A stretch of DNA of 8,649 bases. Origin: Oligoflexales bacterium (GTDB lineage Bacteria; Bdellovibrionota; Oligoflexia; Oligoflexales; Oligoflexaceae). The notes below the pieces were generated by a model that had not been told where the DNA came from, did no database searches, and was given only the letters and a program-made list of their open reading frames with translations. The stretch lies in assembly GCA_015232735.1 (NCBI GenBank), contig JADFZC010000093.1, forward strand, positions 1 through 8,649, in the 5' to 3' direction. The translations under genes were made by a program, and so were the position numbers. Numbering within the stretch: position 1 is the first letter of the stretch; the number at the start of each line of letters is the position of its first letter. This document shows, in pieces, positions 1 to 6,919 of the stretch.

Positions 1-636
1 AAGGAGCTTCTTGATGATGTGCACATTAAATTGGATAAATCGGTGTCTACCGATGATCCGGACGCCGGGGAGATACTGTTCAAAGGAAACAATTTGATGG
101 GCGGATACTGGAAAAAACCGGAGGAAAATGAAACTGTGTTCACATCGGACGGCTTTTTCCGTACCGGAGATGTCGGCAAGTTTGATGATGAAGGATTCCT
201 TTATATTATAGGCAGAATAAAGGAGCAGTACAAACTCACTAACGGAAAATATGTTGTCCCTACGGTAATGGAAGAAAAATTTAAAAGGAGCCTGCTTATA
301 GACAACGTATCAGTCATCGGAGAGAATCAGCGATACAGTGTTGCCATAATTTCGCTTAATAAGGCTGAAACATTCGCGGCAGCAAAGAAAAACGGGATCA
401 AAATCGAATCAATAGATGAAAGTGACCTGATGAGCAACAAGGAACTGGTTTCAATGATAGACAAGGAACTTCTCCAGATGCAGGCTGGATTCAAGGAATA
501 TGAGAAGATCAGGAATTTCTATCTGACTTTTGATGAATGGACACCTGACAACAATATCCTTACCCAGTCCATGAAGGTTAAACGCAGGGAAGTAAATCGA
601 AGGTATGCTGACAAAATTGAAGCAATGTATCTTTGA
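1..636 (+). CDS. Long-chain acyl-CoA synthetase (AMP-forming), 3' part only
   Basis: This is the C-terminal 211 residues of an ANL-superfamily adenylating enzyme; the reading frame is open from base 1 and ends at a TGA, so the start lies upstream of the window. Family members activate fatty acids with ATP to acyl-AMP and then form acyl-CoA, usually at the inner face of the cytoplasmic membrane. Visible motifs are G-E-I-L-F-K-G with G-G-Y-W-K-K-P-E (A5 region), then F-R-T-G-D followed by D-E-G-F-L-Y-I-I-G-R (A7 region; the Asp, codon 169-171, and the Arg contact the ribose of ATP). Next comes Y-K-L-T-N-G-K-Y-V-V-P, a hinge version typical of long-chain acyl-CoA synthetases. The tail L-T-Q-S-M-K-V-K-R-R-E-V corresponds to the region that carries the C-terminal catalytic lysine. 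An internal GTG at 19 is not the true start. The gene converges on the lipoprotein gene at 651 with 14 nt between stop codons. Chain-length preference cannot be read from this part. Confidence 0.9.
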   Translation, partial: KELLDDVHIKLDKSVSTDDPDAGEILFKGNNLMGGYWKKPEENETVFTSDGFFRTGDVGKFDDEGFLYIIGRIKEQYKLTNGKYVVPTVMEEKFKRSLLIDNVSVIGENQRYSVAIISLNKAETFAAAKKNGIKIESIDESDLMSNKELVSMIDKELLQMQAGFKEYEKIRNFYLTFDEWTPDNNILTQSMKVKRREVNRRYADKIEAMYL

Positions 637-650
637 TTGGATAAGGTGGC

Positions 651-2042
651 TTACTTTTTCACCACAATTTTAAATTCGATATTCTCAGTAAGTTCCTTGC
701 ATTCCCCAAAAGTACCGGCTTCCACCGCACTCTTAAGATAGCAGCACGTTGTGGCATTTATCTGGCTGGACCCCTTTTCAAAAGCATCCAGGTCTTTTGC
801 ATTTATCCCGTCAGTCCAGAGAAATGGTTTGCTTTTCAGAAAATAATCATATGCGATGGCAGGACTTTCAGGTTTCCATGTCGACATGGACTTGCCATCC
901 AGGAGAACTTCGGCCTTGGAAAGCAGACATATTCTGTCGTTTCCAGGAATTACCTTTTCAAGCATTGCAACAAAATCATTGGCCAGGACATCGCCATTGA
1001 ACGGATATGGGAGAGATCCGCCCCTCATTGCAGGGTCTACGGAAGGAAGGGCTTTTGAGATTAGATCGCTCCATTGCTTTACTCCAGTTTGATAACCGCT
1101 GCATGGGCTGTCCGTAAGTGAATCAATGGAATAGAAAATCCTTGTGAGTTTCTGTTGATCTTCAGGGAGTGCGTTGAATGATGATACTAAAGAAGATATC
1201 GAACAGTCTCTGGGAAGCTTGTCTGCGTTGTGGCCGGGATGGTCTGTTATTGTTATTATGACTTTTATTGAGTCAGCGGATGCTTCTTTTTGAAGATTCT
1301 CAAGAGCTGTTTTCGTAGCTGCAAGAGCTATTTCATTGGAGTCGCCGCCACCGGTCGCGATCTGTGCATTTACAGCGCTTTTAAATGAGTCAAGATTGGA
1401 GGTCAGCGGTAAAATGGTCTCGATGGAATCTCTGAAAGGAACCAGTCCGAGTTTGACTTCGAATTTTTTTTCGGTGAGCTTTGCGACAAATCCTCCTATT
1501 CCGTTTTTTATACCTTGAATATTCACAGCCATGCTTCCCGTGACATCAAGCGCAAAGTATATGGCCAGCGGCCTTAACCCTTTTGTATCGTCATCTTTTG
1601 TTGTTTTTCCCGCTGAAAACTGGATTCCGACATCAAGACCGGAAGGAACCGGCAGTACATCGGCAAATCGTTTTTTAATGGCTCCGCCTTCGCTGTCGAC
1701 AACGTTGGTTGCTTTCAGAGTATCGATAATTACAGGTTTCTTTTGAACCTCGGTATCGACAAGAAATTTGCTTTCCGGTGTATCATCAGTCTTTGAACTA
1801 TCCTCATTTTTGCTTGTATCGGAAGTGGCGCCGGATAACACTTCCTTATCTGACGCAGGTGTTTTTGATGGGACGGATGAAGTGTCAGGCATAGGAGCTG
1901 CCTTTGACGCATTTGAAGAAGATACGCTGCCACCCGGGTTTGATGTCCTCATGTTTTTACTGTCTTCAAACTGTTTTTTGCCGCATGACAAAAGTAGGAT
2001 CATGCATGAAAGAATCACTTTTAAGTTTATCATCCTTTTCAT
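651..2042 (-). CDS. VWA-domain lipoprotein
   Basis: A 463-residue predicted exported lipoprotein. The N-terminus has basic residues, a hydrophobic stretch and a lipobox L-L-S-C (residues 17-20), so Cys20 would be lipidated. The +2 residue is Gly rather than Asp, which by the E. coli rule would send it to the outer membrane (inference). Residues 22-100 are rich in Ser, Thr, Asp and Lys and look like a disordered tether. A von Willebrand A domain follows from about residue 158: F-A-L-D-V-T-G-S-M (166-170) is a DxTGS form of the MIDAS metal site, T-G-G-G-D-S-N-E (230-237) fits the second loop, and T-I-T-D-H-P-G-H (D267) the third. The region after about 365 matches no domain I recognise; it includes a Cys-Cys pair (433-434) and other cysteines that may form disulfides. 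The start is supported by GGGAG 6 nt upstream. VWA lipoproteins usually mediate metal-dependent protein binding, but the partner is unknown. It lies 469 nt downstream of the Ldi-family gene and is probably transcribed separately. Confidence 0.88.
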   Translation of the reverse strand: MKRMINLKVILSCMILLLSCGKKQFEDSKNMRTSNPGGSVSSSNASKAAPMPDTSSVPSKTPASDKEVLSGATSDTSKNEDSSKTDDTPESKFLVDTEVQKKPVIIDTLKATNVVDSEGGAIKKRFADVLPVPSGLDVGIQFSAGKTTKDDDTKGLRPLAIYFALDVTGSMAVNIQGIKNGIGGFVAKLTEKKFEVKLGLVPFRDSIETILPLTSNLDSFKSAVNAQIATGGGDSNEIALAATKTALENLQKEASADSIKVIITITDHPGHNADKLPRDCSISSLVSSFNALPEDQQKLTRIFYSIDSLTDSPCSGYQTGVKQWSDLISKALPSVDPAMRGGSLPYPFNGDVLANDFVAMLEKVIPGNDRICLLSKAEVLLDGKSMSTWKPESPAIAYDYFLKSKPFLWTDGINAKDLDAFEKGSSQINATTCCYLKSAVEAGTFGECKELTENIEFKIVVKK

Positions 2043-2048
2043 CTTATT

Positions 2049-2053
2049 CTCCC
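2049..2053 (-). promoter_or_regulatory. Shine-Dalgarno of the VWA lipoprotein gene
   Basis: GGGAG on the minus strand lies 6 nt before the ATG at 2042. It supports this start, which also yields a complete lipoprotein signal peptide. Confidence 0.6.
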
Positions 2054-2253
2054 GCCTTATGGATTATGGTTTTGGTCTATAAAAAATTTTAAATGATGTT
2101 TACCAAACGAAAAAACGGCTCAGAAAGGAGTTCAGTAAATAATAAGAGCATTAAAGGATCAGATTTCTCCTCTAACGATTAGGATTGATTCAAATTGACA
2201 GTAAAGTCCTTACTTTATTTCATGCAAGAAATGTTCCATGTATTTTTGCCAAA

Positions 2254-2268
2254 ATTACATTTTGTAAT
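2254..2268. repeat. Short palindrome ATTACA-TTT-TGTAAT
   Basis: A perfect 6-bp inverted repeat with a 3-nt centre lies in the AT-rich gap, about 210 nt upstream of the lipoprotein start. Its size and symmetry fit an operator for a dimeric regulator, but palindromes this short arise by chance in AT-rich DNA and no second copy was seen nearby. Function unassigned. Confidence 0.3.
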
Positions 2269-2511
2269 CATGCCGGATATAACCGGAAAATGATTATTGT
2301 CGAATTTTCAAATTTTTGGAAAATTGACATTTTTTTTCCTGGATCATTTGCGTCGGAAATATAATAAGCAATATCCATTAAACAAAGCTTCATCTGTCAG
2401 ATATTTTCTGGTGCTATAATGAAAAAAATTATACTTGATTGAGCCATGACAAATTGAAAAGCCGGATGTTTTTGGTGAAGGTGCGGTTTCTTTCCACCGA
2501 TGCGCCTCAAG

Positions 2512-4194
2512 TCACTGCAAGGCATTTCCCTCAAGAAGTACAATATCATGTGGCTTATTAAGCATTATGTCTATTGAAATGGAGTCAAGGTTGCCATAAC
2601 TAGCATATTCTTTCCCATCGATGAAAAGTCTGTAACCTGTCGTCCTGTCAAGACGCGAGACTGTTAGCGAGGTTACCCTGCGGGGGTCGAGACCTTCAGT
2701 TGTTGATACAATGAGCGCCTTTTTCTTTTTGTCATAGACAGCCCTTGAAAGGACCATATCCGGGAATGCCGGATTCGTTATTACAGGCGAATCAGGATCG
2801 TTTCCTCTAAACGGCTGAAGGTGCAGGTTTCTGATTCCGTCTTTGGTATTGGCCCTTGCCAGCGCCACGGCTTTGTCGGTCAGCGAAATGCCCTTGACGC
2901 TAAGACCGGGATAGATTGCAATAGGCACTTCAAAAGTCATAGGGTATGAAAAGGAACCGTCCTTTGACCATTTGCCCCTGAAGCTATCGTCTGACCATCT
3001 TGCCATCTTATCGCGAAGGGAAATGTCGCCCATTTCCGCTGCAAGAACCGCAAAAAAAGGTGTTGCCAGCTGGTTGAAGAAGCCGTTCTTTACGCAGTAT
3101 GCAGTTTTACCGCCCTTTTTTTCGACAATATGGGTTTTAAGCATGAATGGATAGTGCTGTTTGACAACCAAAGGCTGCCATGCATTCATAAAGGCGCCGT
3201 TCCAGCCATCGACCGTTGCACTGTTGAATCTGAGCAGCTTCATTGCCGAGAGGGGACCAACCAAATTATCGAGCCAGTTATCCAGCTTGAGATCTCTTTC
3301 CTTGTATCTCTTTTTTTGCTTGACGAGCCACATTATCGAAACCTCATGATCTTTCGGATCGATAATTTCCTCTTTAATAAACCATTCCATGAGTTTTATG
3401 CTTGCTCTTGGGAAATAGTCGGTTCCATGAAGCTGGTCATAGAGCAAATGAGCCAGTATCGGGTGCTGGTTGCATACGGCAAAGCATACATTCGGTTCGC
3501 ATTGAATGCAATGGTCAGGGTTGTTCATGAATTGATCGAATATGATTTTCTGGAGTTTGTTATGATCGTATGTATATTTTTCATTATTGCTCCATTCAAA
3601 GACGATCGATCCTGGCTGGCTCCATTTCATATCAAGATAAAGTTTTTCATATAACGCTATCATTTGTGCCAGATGGCCTGAGTACATAATATTTTTTACC
3701 CGTATGGGATCGCGTTCGGACGGGTAGGGCCTATCAAAATTGGGTTCAAAGTGAGGCATTCCCTTGCTTGTCGAGGCCCAGTAATCCCACACAGCCTTTC
3801 TTTGCATTTTCCTGATGAGACGATCCATGAGAGGCTGTATCATATCCGTGTTTGCCGGCACTTTATGAAATTGCTCAAGAGCAAGGAAGTAGGTCATGAA
3901 TGCAAGCGTATAGCGGAACGAGGCCATGGATGTCTGCATGGCGCCTGTCTTCGGGATTCCATAAAGATTGCCTGACGGCAGCAGACTGAAATCATCAAGA
4001 TCCTGTCGAGCGATTGTCATAAAATATCTAAGGTGTCCTATTTCCATTCTGTCCATCTGAGGATAGGAATCCGGAACAATGTTGTCCGGATAGACTGCTG
4101 CCGGTTTTGCGCTTGTTTTTGCTTCAAGGGCGCAGGGGAAAAAAAGTATCAGAAAAAAAATTACAAACTGCATTTTTAGTCGACATATTTTCAT
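2512..4194 (-). CDS. Secreted linalool dehydratase/isomerase-family protein
   Basis: A 560-residue protein with a signal peptide (basic residues, hydrophobic core 8-21, probable signal peptidase I cut after Ala25), so likely periplasmic, as is the characterised family member. Linalool dehydratase/isomerase (Ldi) of Castellaniella defragrans interconverts geraniol, linalool and myrcene without cofactors and has an (alpha/alpha)6-barrel fold. Matches to it, from memory: D68-F (Ldi D39), Y95 in R-Y-T-L-A-F (Y66), N-I-M-Y-S-G-H-L with M170 and H174 (M125, H129), and C-E-P-N-V-C-F-A-V-C-N with C232 and C241 (C171, C180), all at family spacing inside each block. Further matches are L-H-G-T-D-Y, I-I-D-P, H-Y-P and A-A-E-M-G-D. 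The Ldi Y45 position appears to be Ser (74), with a Tyr four residues later. Residues after about 430 form an extension that Ldi lacks. Start: ATG with AAGGAGG 7 nt upstream. The gene lies 16 nt after alaS, so it is probably in the same operon. Family assignment is strong; substrate and activity are unknown, and terpene turnover is not shown. Confidence 0.87.
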   Translation of the reverse strand: MKICRLKMQFVIFFLILFFPCALEAKTSAKPAAVYPDNIVPDSYPQMDRMEIGHLRYFMTIARQDLDDFSLLPSGNLYGIPKTGAMQTSMASFRYTLAFMTYFLALEQFHKVPANTDMIQPLMDRLIRKMQRKAVWDYWASTSKGMPHFEPNFDRPYPSERDPIRVKNIMYSGHLAQMIALYEKLYLDMKWSQPGSIVFEWSNNEKYTYDHNKLQKIIFDQFMNNPDHCIQCEPNVCFAVCNQHPILAHLLYDQLHGTDYFPRASIKLMEWFIKEEIIDPKDHEVSIMWLVKQKKRYKERDLKLDNWLDNLVGPLSAMKLLRFNSATVDGWNGAFMNAWQPLVVKQHYPFMLKTHIVEKKGGKTAYCVKNGFFNQLATPFFAVLAAEMGDISLRDKMARWSDDSFRGKWSKDGSFSYPMTFEVPIAIYPGLSVKGISLTDKAVALARANTKDGIRNLHLQPFRGNDPDSPVITNPAFPDMVLSRAVYDKKKKALIVSTTEGLDPRRVTSLTVSRLDRTTGYRLFIDGKEYASYGNLDSISIDIMLNKPHDIVLLEGNALQ

Positions 4195-4201
4195 CTGACT
4201 G

Positions 4202-4208
4202 CCTCCTT
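4202..4208 (-). promoter_or_regulatory. Strong Shine-Dalgarno of the Ldi-family gene, abutting the alaS stop
   Basis: AAGGAGG on the minus strand sits 7 nt before the ATG at 4194 and 2 nt after the alaS TGA (4213-4211). Ribosomes finishing alaS would cover this site, so translation of the two genes is probably coupled (inference). Confidence 0.75.
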
Positions 4209-4210
4209 CC

Positions 4211-6895
4211 TCAATTTTTAAAAGTTTTTTCTACCAGTGAGAAAACCTGTCCCAATGCTTCCTTGATTCCACCTGGATTACTTCCTCCAGCTTGTGCCAT
4301 ATCCGGATTACCACCTCCTTTTCCTCCGATAAGGTGGGCAAGGCCGTTAATTATCTCATTCGAGTTAATATTCTTGGGGGCTTCCTTCCCGCGTGCCGCA
4401 AGTATGTAGGCCTTTCCGCTTTCCATGTCCGACATGCCAAGAACTATTATGGCCGAGGATCTTTTTTGTTTGAGCCGGTCGGCAACTTCCCTGAGTTTTT
4501 TTATTCCGGTCGAATCAAAATCAACCATCTGTGATATGACAGGATAACCCAAAATTTCCCGTGCTGAGTCGATCATTTCATCAATCCGGGAACCCAGGTT
4601 TTTGGATTTCAGCTGTTCAACCTCCTTTCGGAGGGATTTTTCCGTATTGAAAAGTTTTTCAATTTTATTCAGGAGATCGTCAGTGGATGCGGATTTGAAC
4701 TTATCCCTTACATGTTTGGATTCCTCATCTTTTTCCTGAAGATAATCAAATGCGGTCTTTGATGTATAGGCTATTATGCGCCTGACACCAGATGCAATGC
4801 TTGATTCGCTTATTATTTTAAAAAGATTGATTTCGGAGGTCATGGCGACGTGCGAACCTCCGCAAAGTTCTGTTGAAAAATCCCCGACATGGACAACACG
4901 CACCTCATCCCCGTATTTTTCGCCGAAAAACGCAATCGCTCCGCTGTTGATTGCGGCATCTTTTGTCGTAACGTCGGTGTTTACCTTCTGTGAACTCCAG
5001 ATCTTCTCATTGACCATTTTCTCAACAGACCAAAGCTCTTCAGGGGTTACAGCCGTGAAGTGTGAAAAATCAAACCTCAGCATATCCGGGCTTACAAGAG
5101 AACCGGACTGTTTGACATGCGTACCAAGTACCGATCTCAGAGCCCAGTGGAGCATGTGTGTGGCAGTATGGTTTTTTGCCGTGAGTTCCCGAATATGCCT
5201 GTTCACTTTTTGCTTGTATATATTTCCTTTTATTATGGTCCCGTGTTTTGGCCTGACTACGGCCATTGTGATGGGCCCAGAGGGTTTTTGAACATCGATG
5301 ACTTCCCCCATAAAACCGTTTCCCTCAATCCAGCCCCTGTCACCCGTTTGTCCTCCGCTTTCACCATAGAAAGGGGTCTTTTTAAAAATCAGGCATAGCT
5401 CGGTCCCCTCAGGTTTTCCGACACAATCGTACTCCTTTGCCGCAACCATTTGTCCTTCGATTTTTATCATCAGCGATACAAGTTTGCTTTCAAGTTCAAA
5501 AGAGTCATAGCCTGCAAATTCGGGCCAGTCTCCATTTGCTGCCAGTGTTTGTTCCAGTTCGGAGAAAAATTTCGTATTCGAGTCCACTTCTCCGCCTTTC
5601 CAGCTTTGTCTGGACATTTCTTTCTGCCGGCTCATGGCATTTTCAAAACCTTTCTCATCGATAGAAATGTTTTTTTCCTTGCAGATTATTTTTGTGAGAT
5701 CCAGGGGGAATCCATAGGTATCGTACAGCTTGAAGGCAACCTCGCCTGAAAGGACGGTTTTCGCACTTGACAGTTCTTCATCCAGAAGCGTCAGCCCTCT
5801 TTCCAGTGTCTTGAGAAAAAGTTCCTCTTCAGATACGACGACCTTTTCAATCAGTTTTCTTTGATTCAATACATATGGATATGCCTCCTGCATCTGGTCT
5901 ATTACGTATCCGCATACCTTGTAAAGAAACGGTTCGGAAAAACCAATATTTTTTCCATACCGTATAGCTCTTCGCATAATCCTTCTCAGAACATATCCTC
6001 TTCCCTCATTGGATGGCATGACACCATCACCGATAAGAAACGTAGTAGCCCTGGCGTGGTCCGCAATGACCCTGTAGGGAAACGCGCTTTGAGTTCCTGC
6101 TTCGTACTTTTTGTCCAAAAGGGCGGCTGTTTTCTTAAGAATGTCCACGAACGAATCGATGTCGTAATTGCTGTCAACATCCTGGATAACTGACGCCATA
6201 CGTTCGAGCCCGGCTCCGGTATCGACTGATGGCCGCGGCAAAGGTGTGAGACTGCCTTTTTCGTCTCTTTCATATTGCATAAATACCAGGTTCCATATTT
6301 CTATGAAACGGTCACATTCGCAACCGACTTCACATCCGGGTTTTTTGCATCCATATTTTTCGCCTCTGTCCACGAATATTTCACTGCATGGCCCGCAGGG
6401 CCCCGTATCTCCCATGGCCCAAAAATTGTCTTCATTGAATCGGTAGATTCTGTCCCTTGCAATTCCAATGTCTTTCGCCCAGATATCAGCAGCCTCATCG
6501 TCGTCCCTGTGTACGGAGACATAGAGCCTGTCTTTCCCGATTCCAAGCTCCTCCGTCACAAAAGTCCAGCCATATCTGATGGCTTCCTTTTTGAAATAGT
6601 CGCCGAATGAGAAATTGCCAAGCATCTCAAAAAAAGTATGATGTCTCGCGGTAAATCCCACATTTTCAAGATCATTGTGTTTGCCTCCGGCTCTTACGCA
6701 TTTTTGAACCGTGGTGGCCCTTTTGAAATTTTTCTTTTCCTTGCCAGTAAAAACATCCTTGAATTGAACCATGCCCGCATTTGTGAAAAGGAGGGTTGGA
6801 TCATTGTGGGGAATCAGGGATGAACTTTCGACGACGGTATGGTCATGCTTTTTAAAAAATTCCAAAAATCTTTTGCGAATCTCAGCTGTTTTCAT
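4211..6895 (-). CDS. alaS: Alanyl-tRNA synthetase
   Basis: A complete 894-residue class II synthetase that charges tRNA-Ala in the cytoplasm; the length is normal for bacterial AlaS. In order: the catalytic core with S-S-L-I-P-H-N-D-P-T-L-L-F-T-N-A-G-M (25-42), K-C-V-R-A-G-G-K-H-N-D-L (65-76) and F-F-E-M-L-G-N-F-S-F-G-D-Y (88-100), then W-A-M-G-D-T-G-P-C-G-P-C-S-E-I (159-173) and D-T-G-A-G-L-E-R (225-232). The tRNA-binding helical region contains G-R-G-Y-V-L-R-R-I-M-R-R-A (298-310). The editing domain has its zinc ligands intact: H576 and H580 in H-T-A-T-H, C678 and H682 in C-G-G-S-H; it clears mischarged Ser and Gly. A coiled-coil-like stretch (about 735-775) leads to the C-Ala domain with G-G-K-G-G-G-N-P-D (857-865). 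The ATG has GGAAAG 9 nt upstream. It starts 24 nt after the aminopeptidase stop and ends 16 nt before the Ldi-family start. No T-box-like leader is visible. Confidence 0.98.
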   Translation of the reverse strand: MKTAEIRKRFLEFFKKHDHTVVESSSLIPHNDPTLLFTNAGMVQFKDVFTGKEKKNFKRATTVQKCVRAGGKHNDLENVGFTARHHTFFEMLGNFSFGDYFKKEAIRYGWTFVTEELGIGKDRLYVSVHRDDDEAADIWAKDIGIARDRIYRFNEDNFWAMGDTGPCGPCSEIFVDRGEKYGCKKPGCEVGCECDRFIEIWNLVFMQYERDEKGSLTPLPRPSVDTGAGLERMASVIQDVDSNYDIDSFVDILKKTAALLDKKYEAGTQSAFPYRVIADHARATTFLIGDGVMPSNEGRGYVLRRIMRRAIRYGKNIGFSEPFLYKVCGYVIDQMQEAYPYVLNQRKLIEKVVVSEEELFLKTLERGLTLLDEELSSAKTVLSGEVAFKLYDTYGFPLDLTKIICKEKNISIDEKGFENAMSRQKEMSRQSWKGGEVDSNTKFFSELEQTLAANGDWPEFAGYDSFELESKLVSLMIKIEGQMVAAKEYDCVGKPEGTELCLIFKKTPFYGESGGQTGDRGWIEGNGFMGEVIDVQKPSGPITMAVVRPKHGTIIKGNIYKQKVNRHIRELTAKNHTATHMLHWALRSVLGTHVKQSGSLVSPDMLRFDFSHFTAVTPEELWSVEKMVNEKIWSSQKVNTDVTTKDAAINSGAIAFFGEKYGDEVRVVHVGDFSTELCGGSHVAMTSEINLFKIISESSIASGVRRIIAYTSKTAFDYLQEKDEESKHVRDKFKSASTDDLLNKIEKLFNTEKSLRKEVEQLKSKNLGSRIDEMIDSAREILGYPVISQMVDFDSTGIKKLREVADRLKQKRSSAIIVLGMSDMESGKAYILAARGKEAPKNINSNEIINGLAHLIGGKGGGNPDMAQAGGSNPGGIKEALGQVFSLVEKTFKN

Positions 6896-6904
6896 TTAGT
6901 GTTT

Positions 6905-6910
6905 CTTTCC
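6905..6910 (-). promoter_or_regulatory. Shine-Dalgarno of alaS
   Basis: GGAAAG on the minus strand lies 9 nt before the alaS ATG at 6895, within the 24-nt gap after the aminopeptidase stop. It is moderate in strength and agrees with the conserved M-K-T-A-E-I-R start of AlaS proteins. Confidence 0.5.
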
Positions 6911-6919
6911 GAAAAAAAT

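Larger units (their letters stand above)
2043..2511. other. AT-rich intergenic region, no gene recognised
   Basis: These 469 nt lie between the end of the Ldi-family gene and the start of the lipoprotein gene, so the lipoprotein promoter should be inside, near 2060-2130 on the minus strand. No good -35/-10 pair at standard spacing stands out there. The plus strand has TTGACA at 2195-2200 and 2324-2329 and TATAAT at 2360-2365 and 2415-2420, but none pair at 16-18 nt and no plus-strand gene follows. The longest ATG reading frames I checked are about 23 codons or less and lack a ribosome binding site. No hairpin followed by a U-tract marks the end of the upstream cluster. A small palindrome is listed separately. 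An unrecognised small RNA cannot be excluded. Confidence 0.6.

Noticed and set aside
640..665. Terminator shared by the two convergent genes
   Set aside because: Only a four-base GTGG/CCAC pairing with a long loop is present; too weak to call.
2221..2292. A 23-codon plus-strand ORF beginning at the ATG at 2222
   Set aside because: No Shine-Dalgarno sequence precedes it and the composition is that of the AT-rich gap.
2324..2365. Possible plus-strand promoter with TTGACA at 2324 and TATAAT at 2360
   Set aside because: The spacer is 30 nt, far from the 16-18 nt needed, and no plus-strand gene follows. A sigma-54 reading near 2341-2351 also fails on the GG to GC spacing.
2480..2498. Hairpin just downstream of the Ldi-family stop as a terminator
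   Set aside because: The stem is only about 5 bp with a bulge, and no U-tract follows on the minus strand.
3130..3654. A 174-codon plus-strand open frame opposite the Ldi-family gene
   Set aside because: It lies wholly inside a gene with clear family motifs, has no ribosome binding site that I can see and resembles no protein; it is a shadow of the opposite frame.
4776..5291. A 171-codon plus-strand open frame opposite alaS
   Set aside because: It is fully inside the alaS editing-domain coding sequence, whose motifs are intact; coding shadow.
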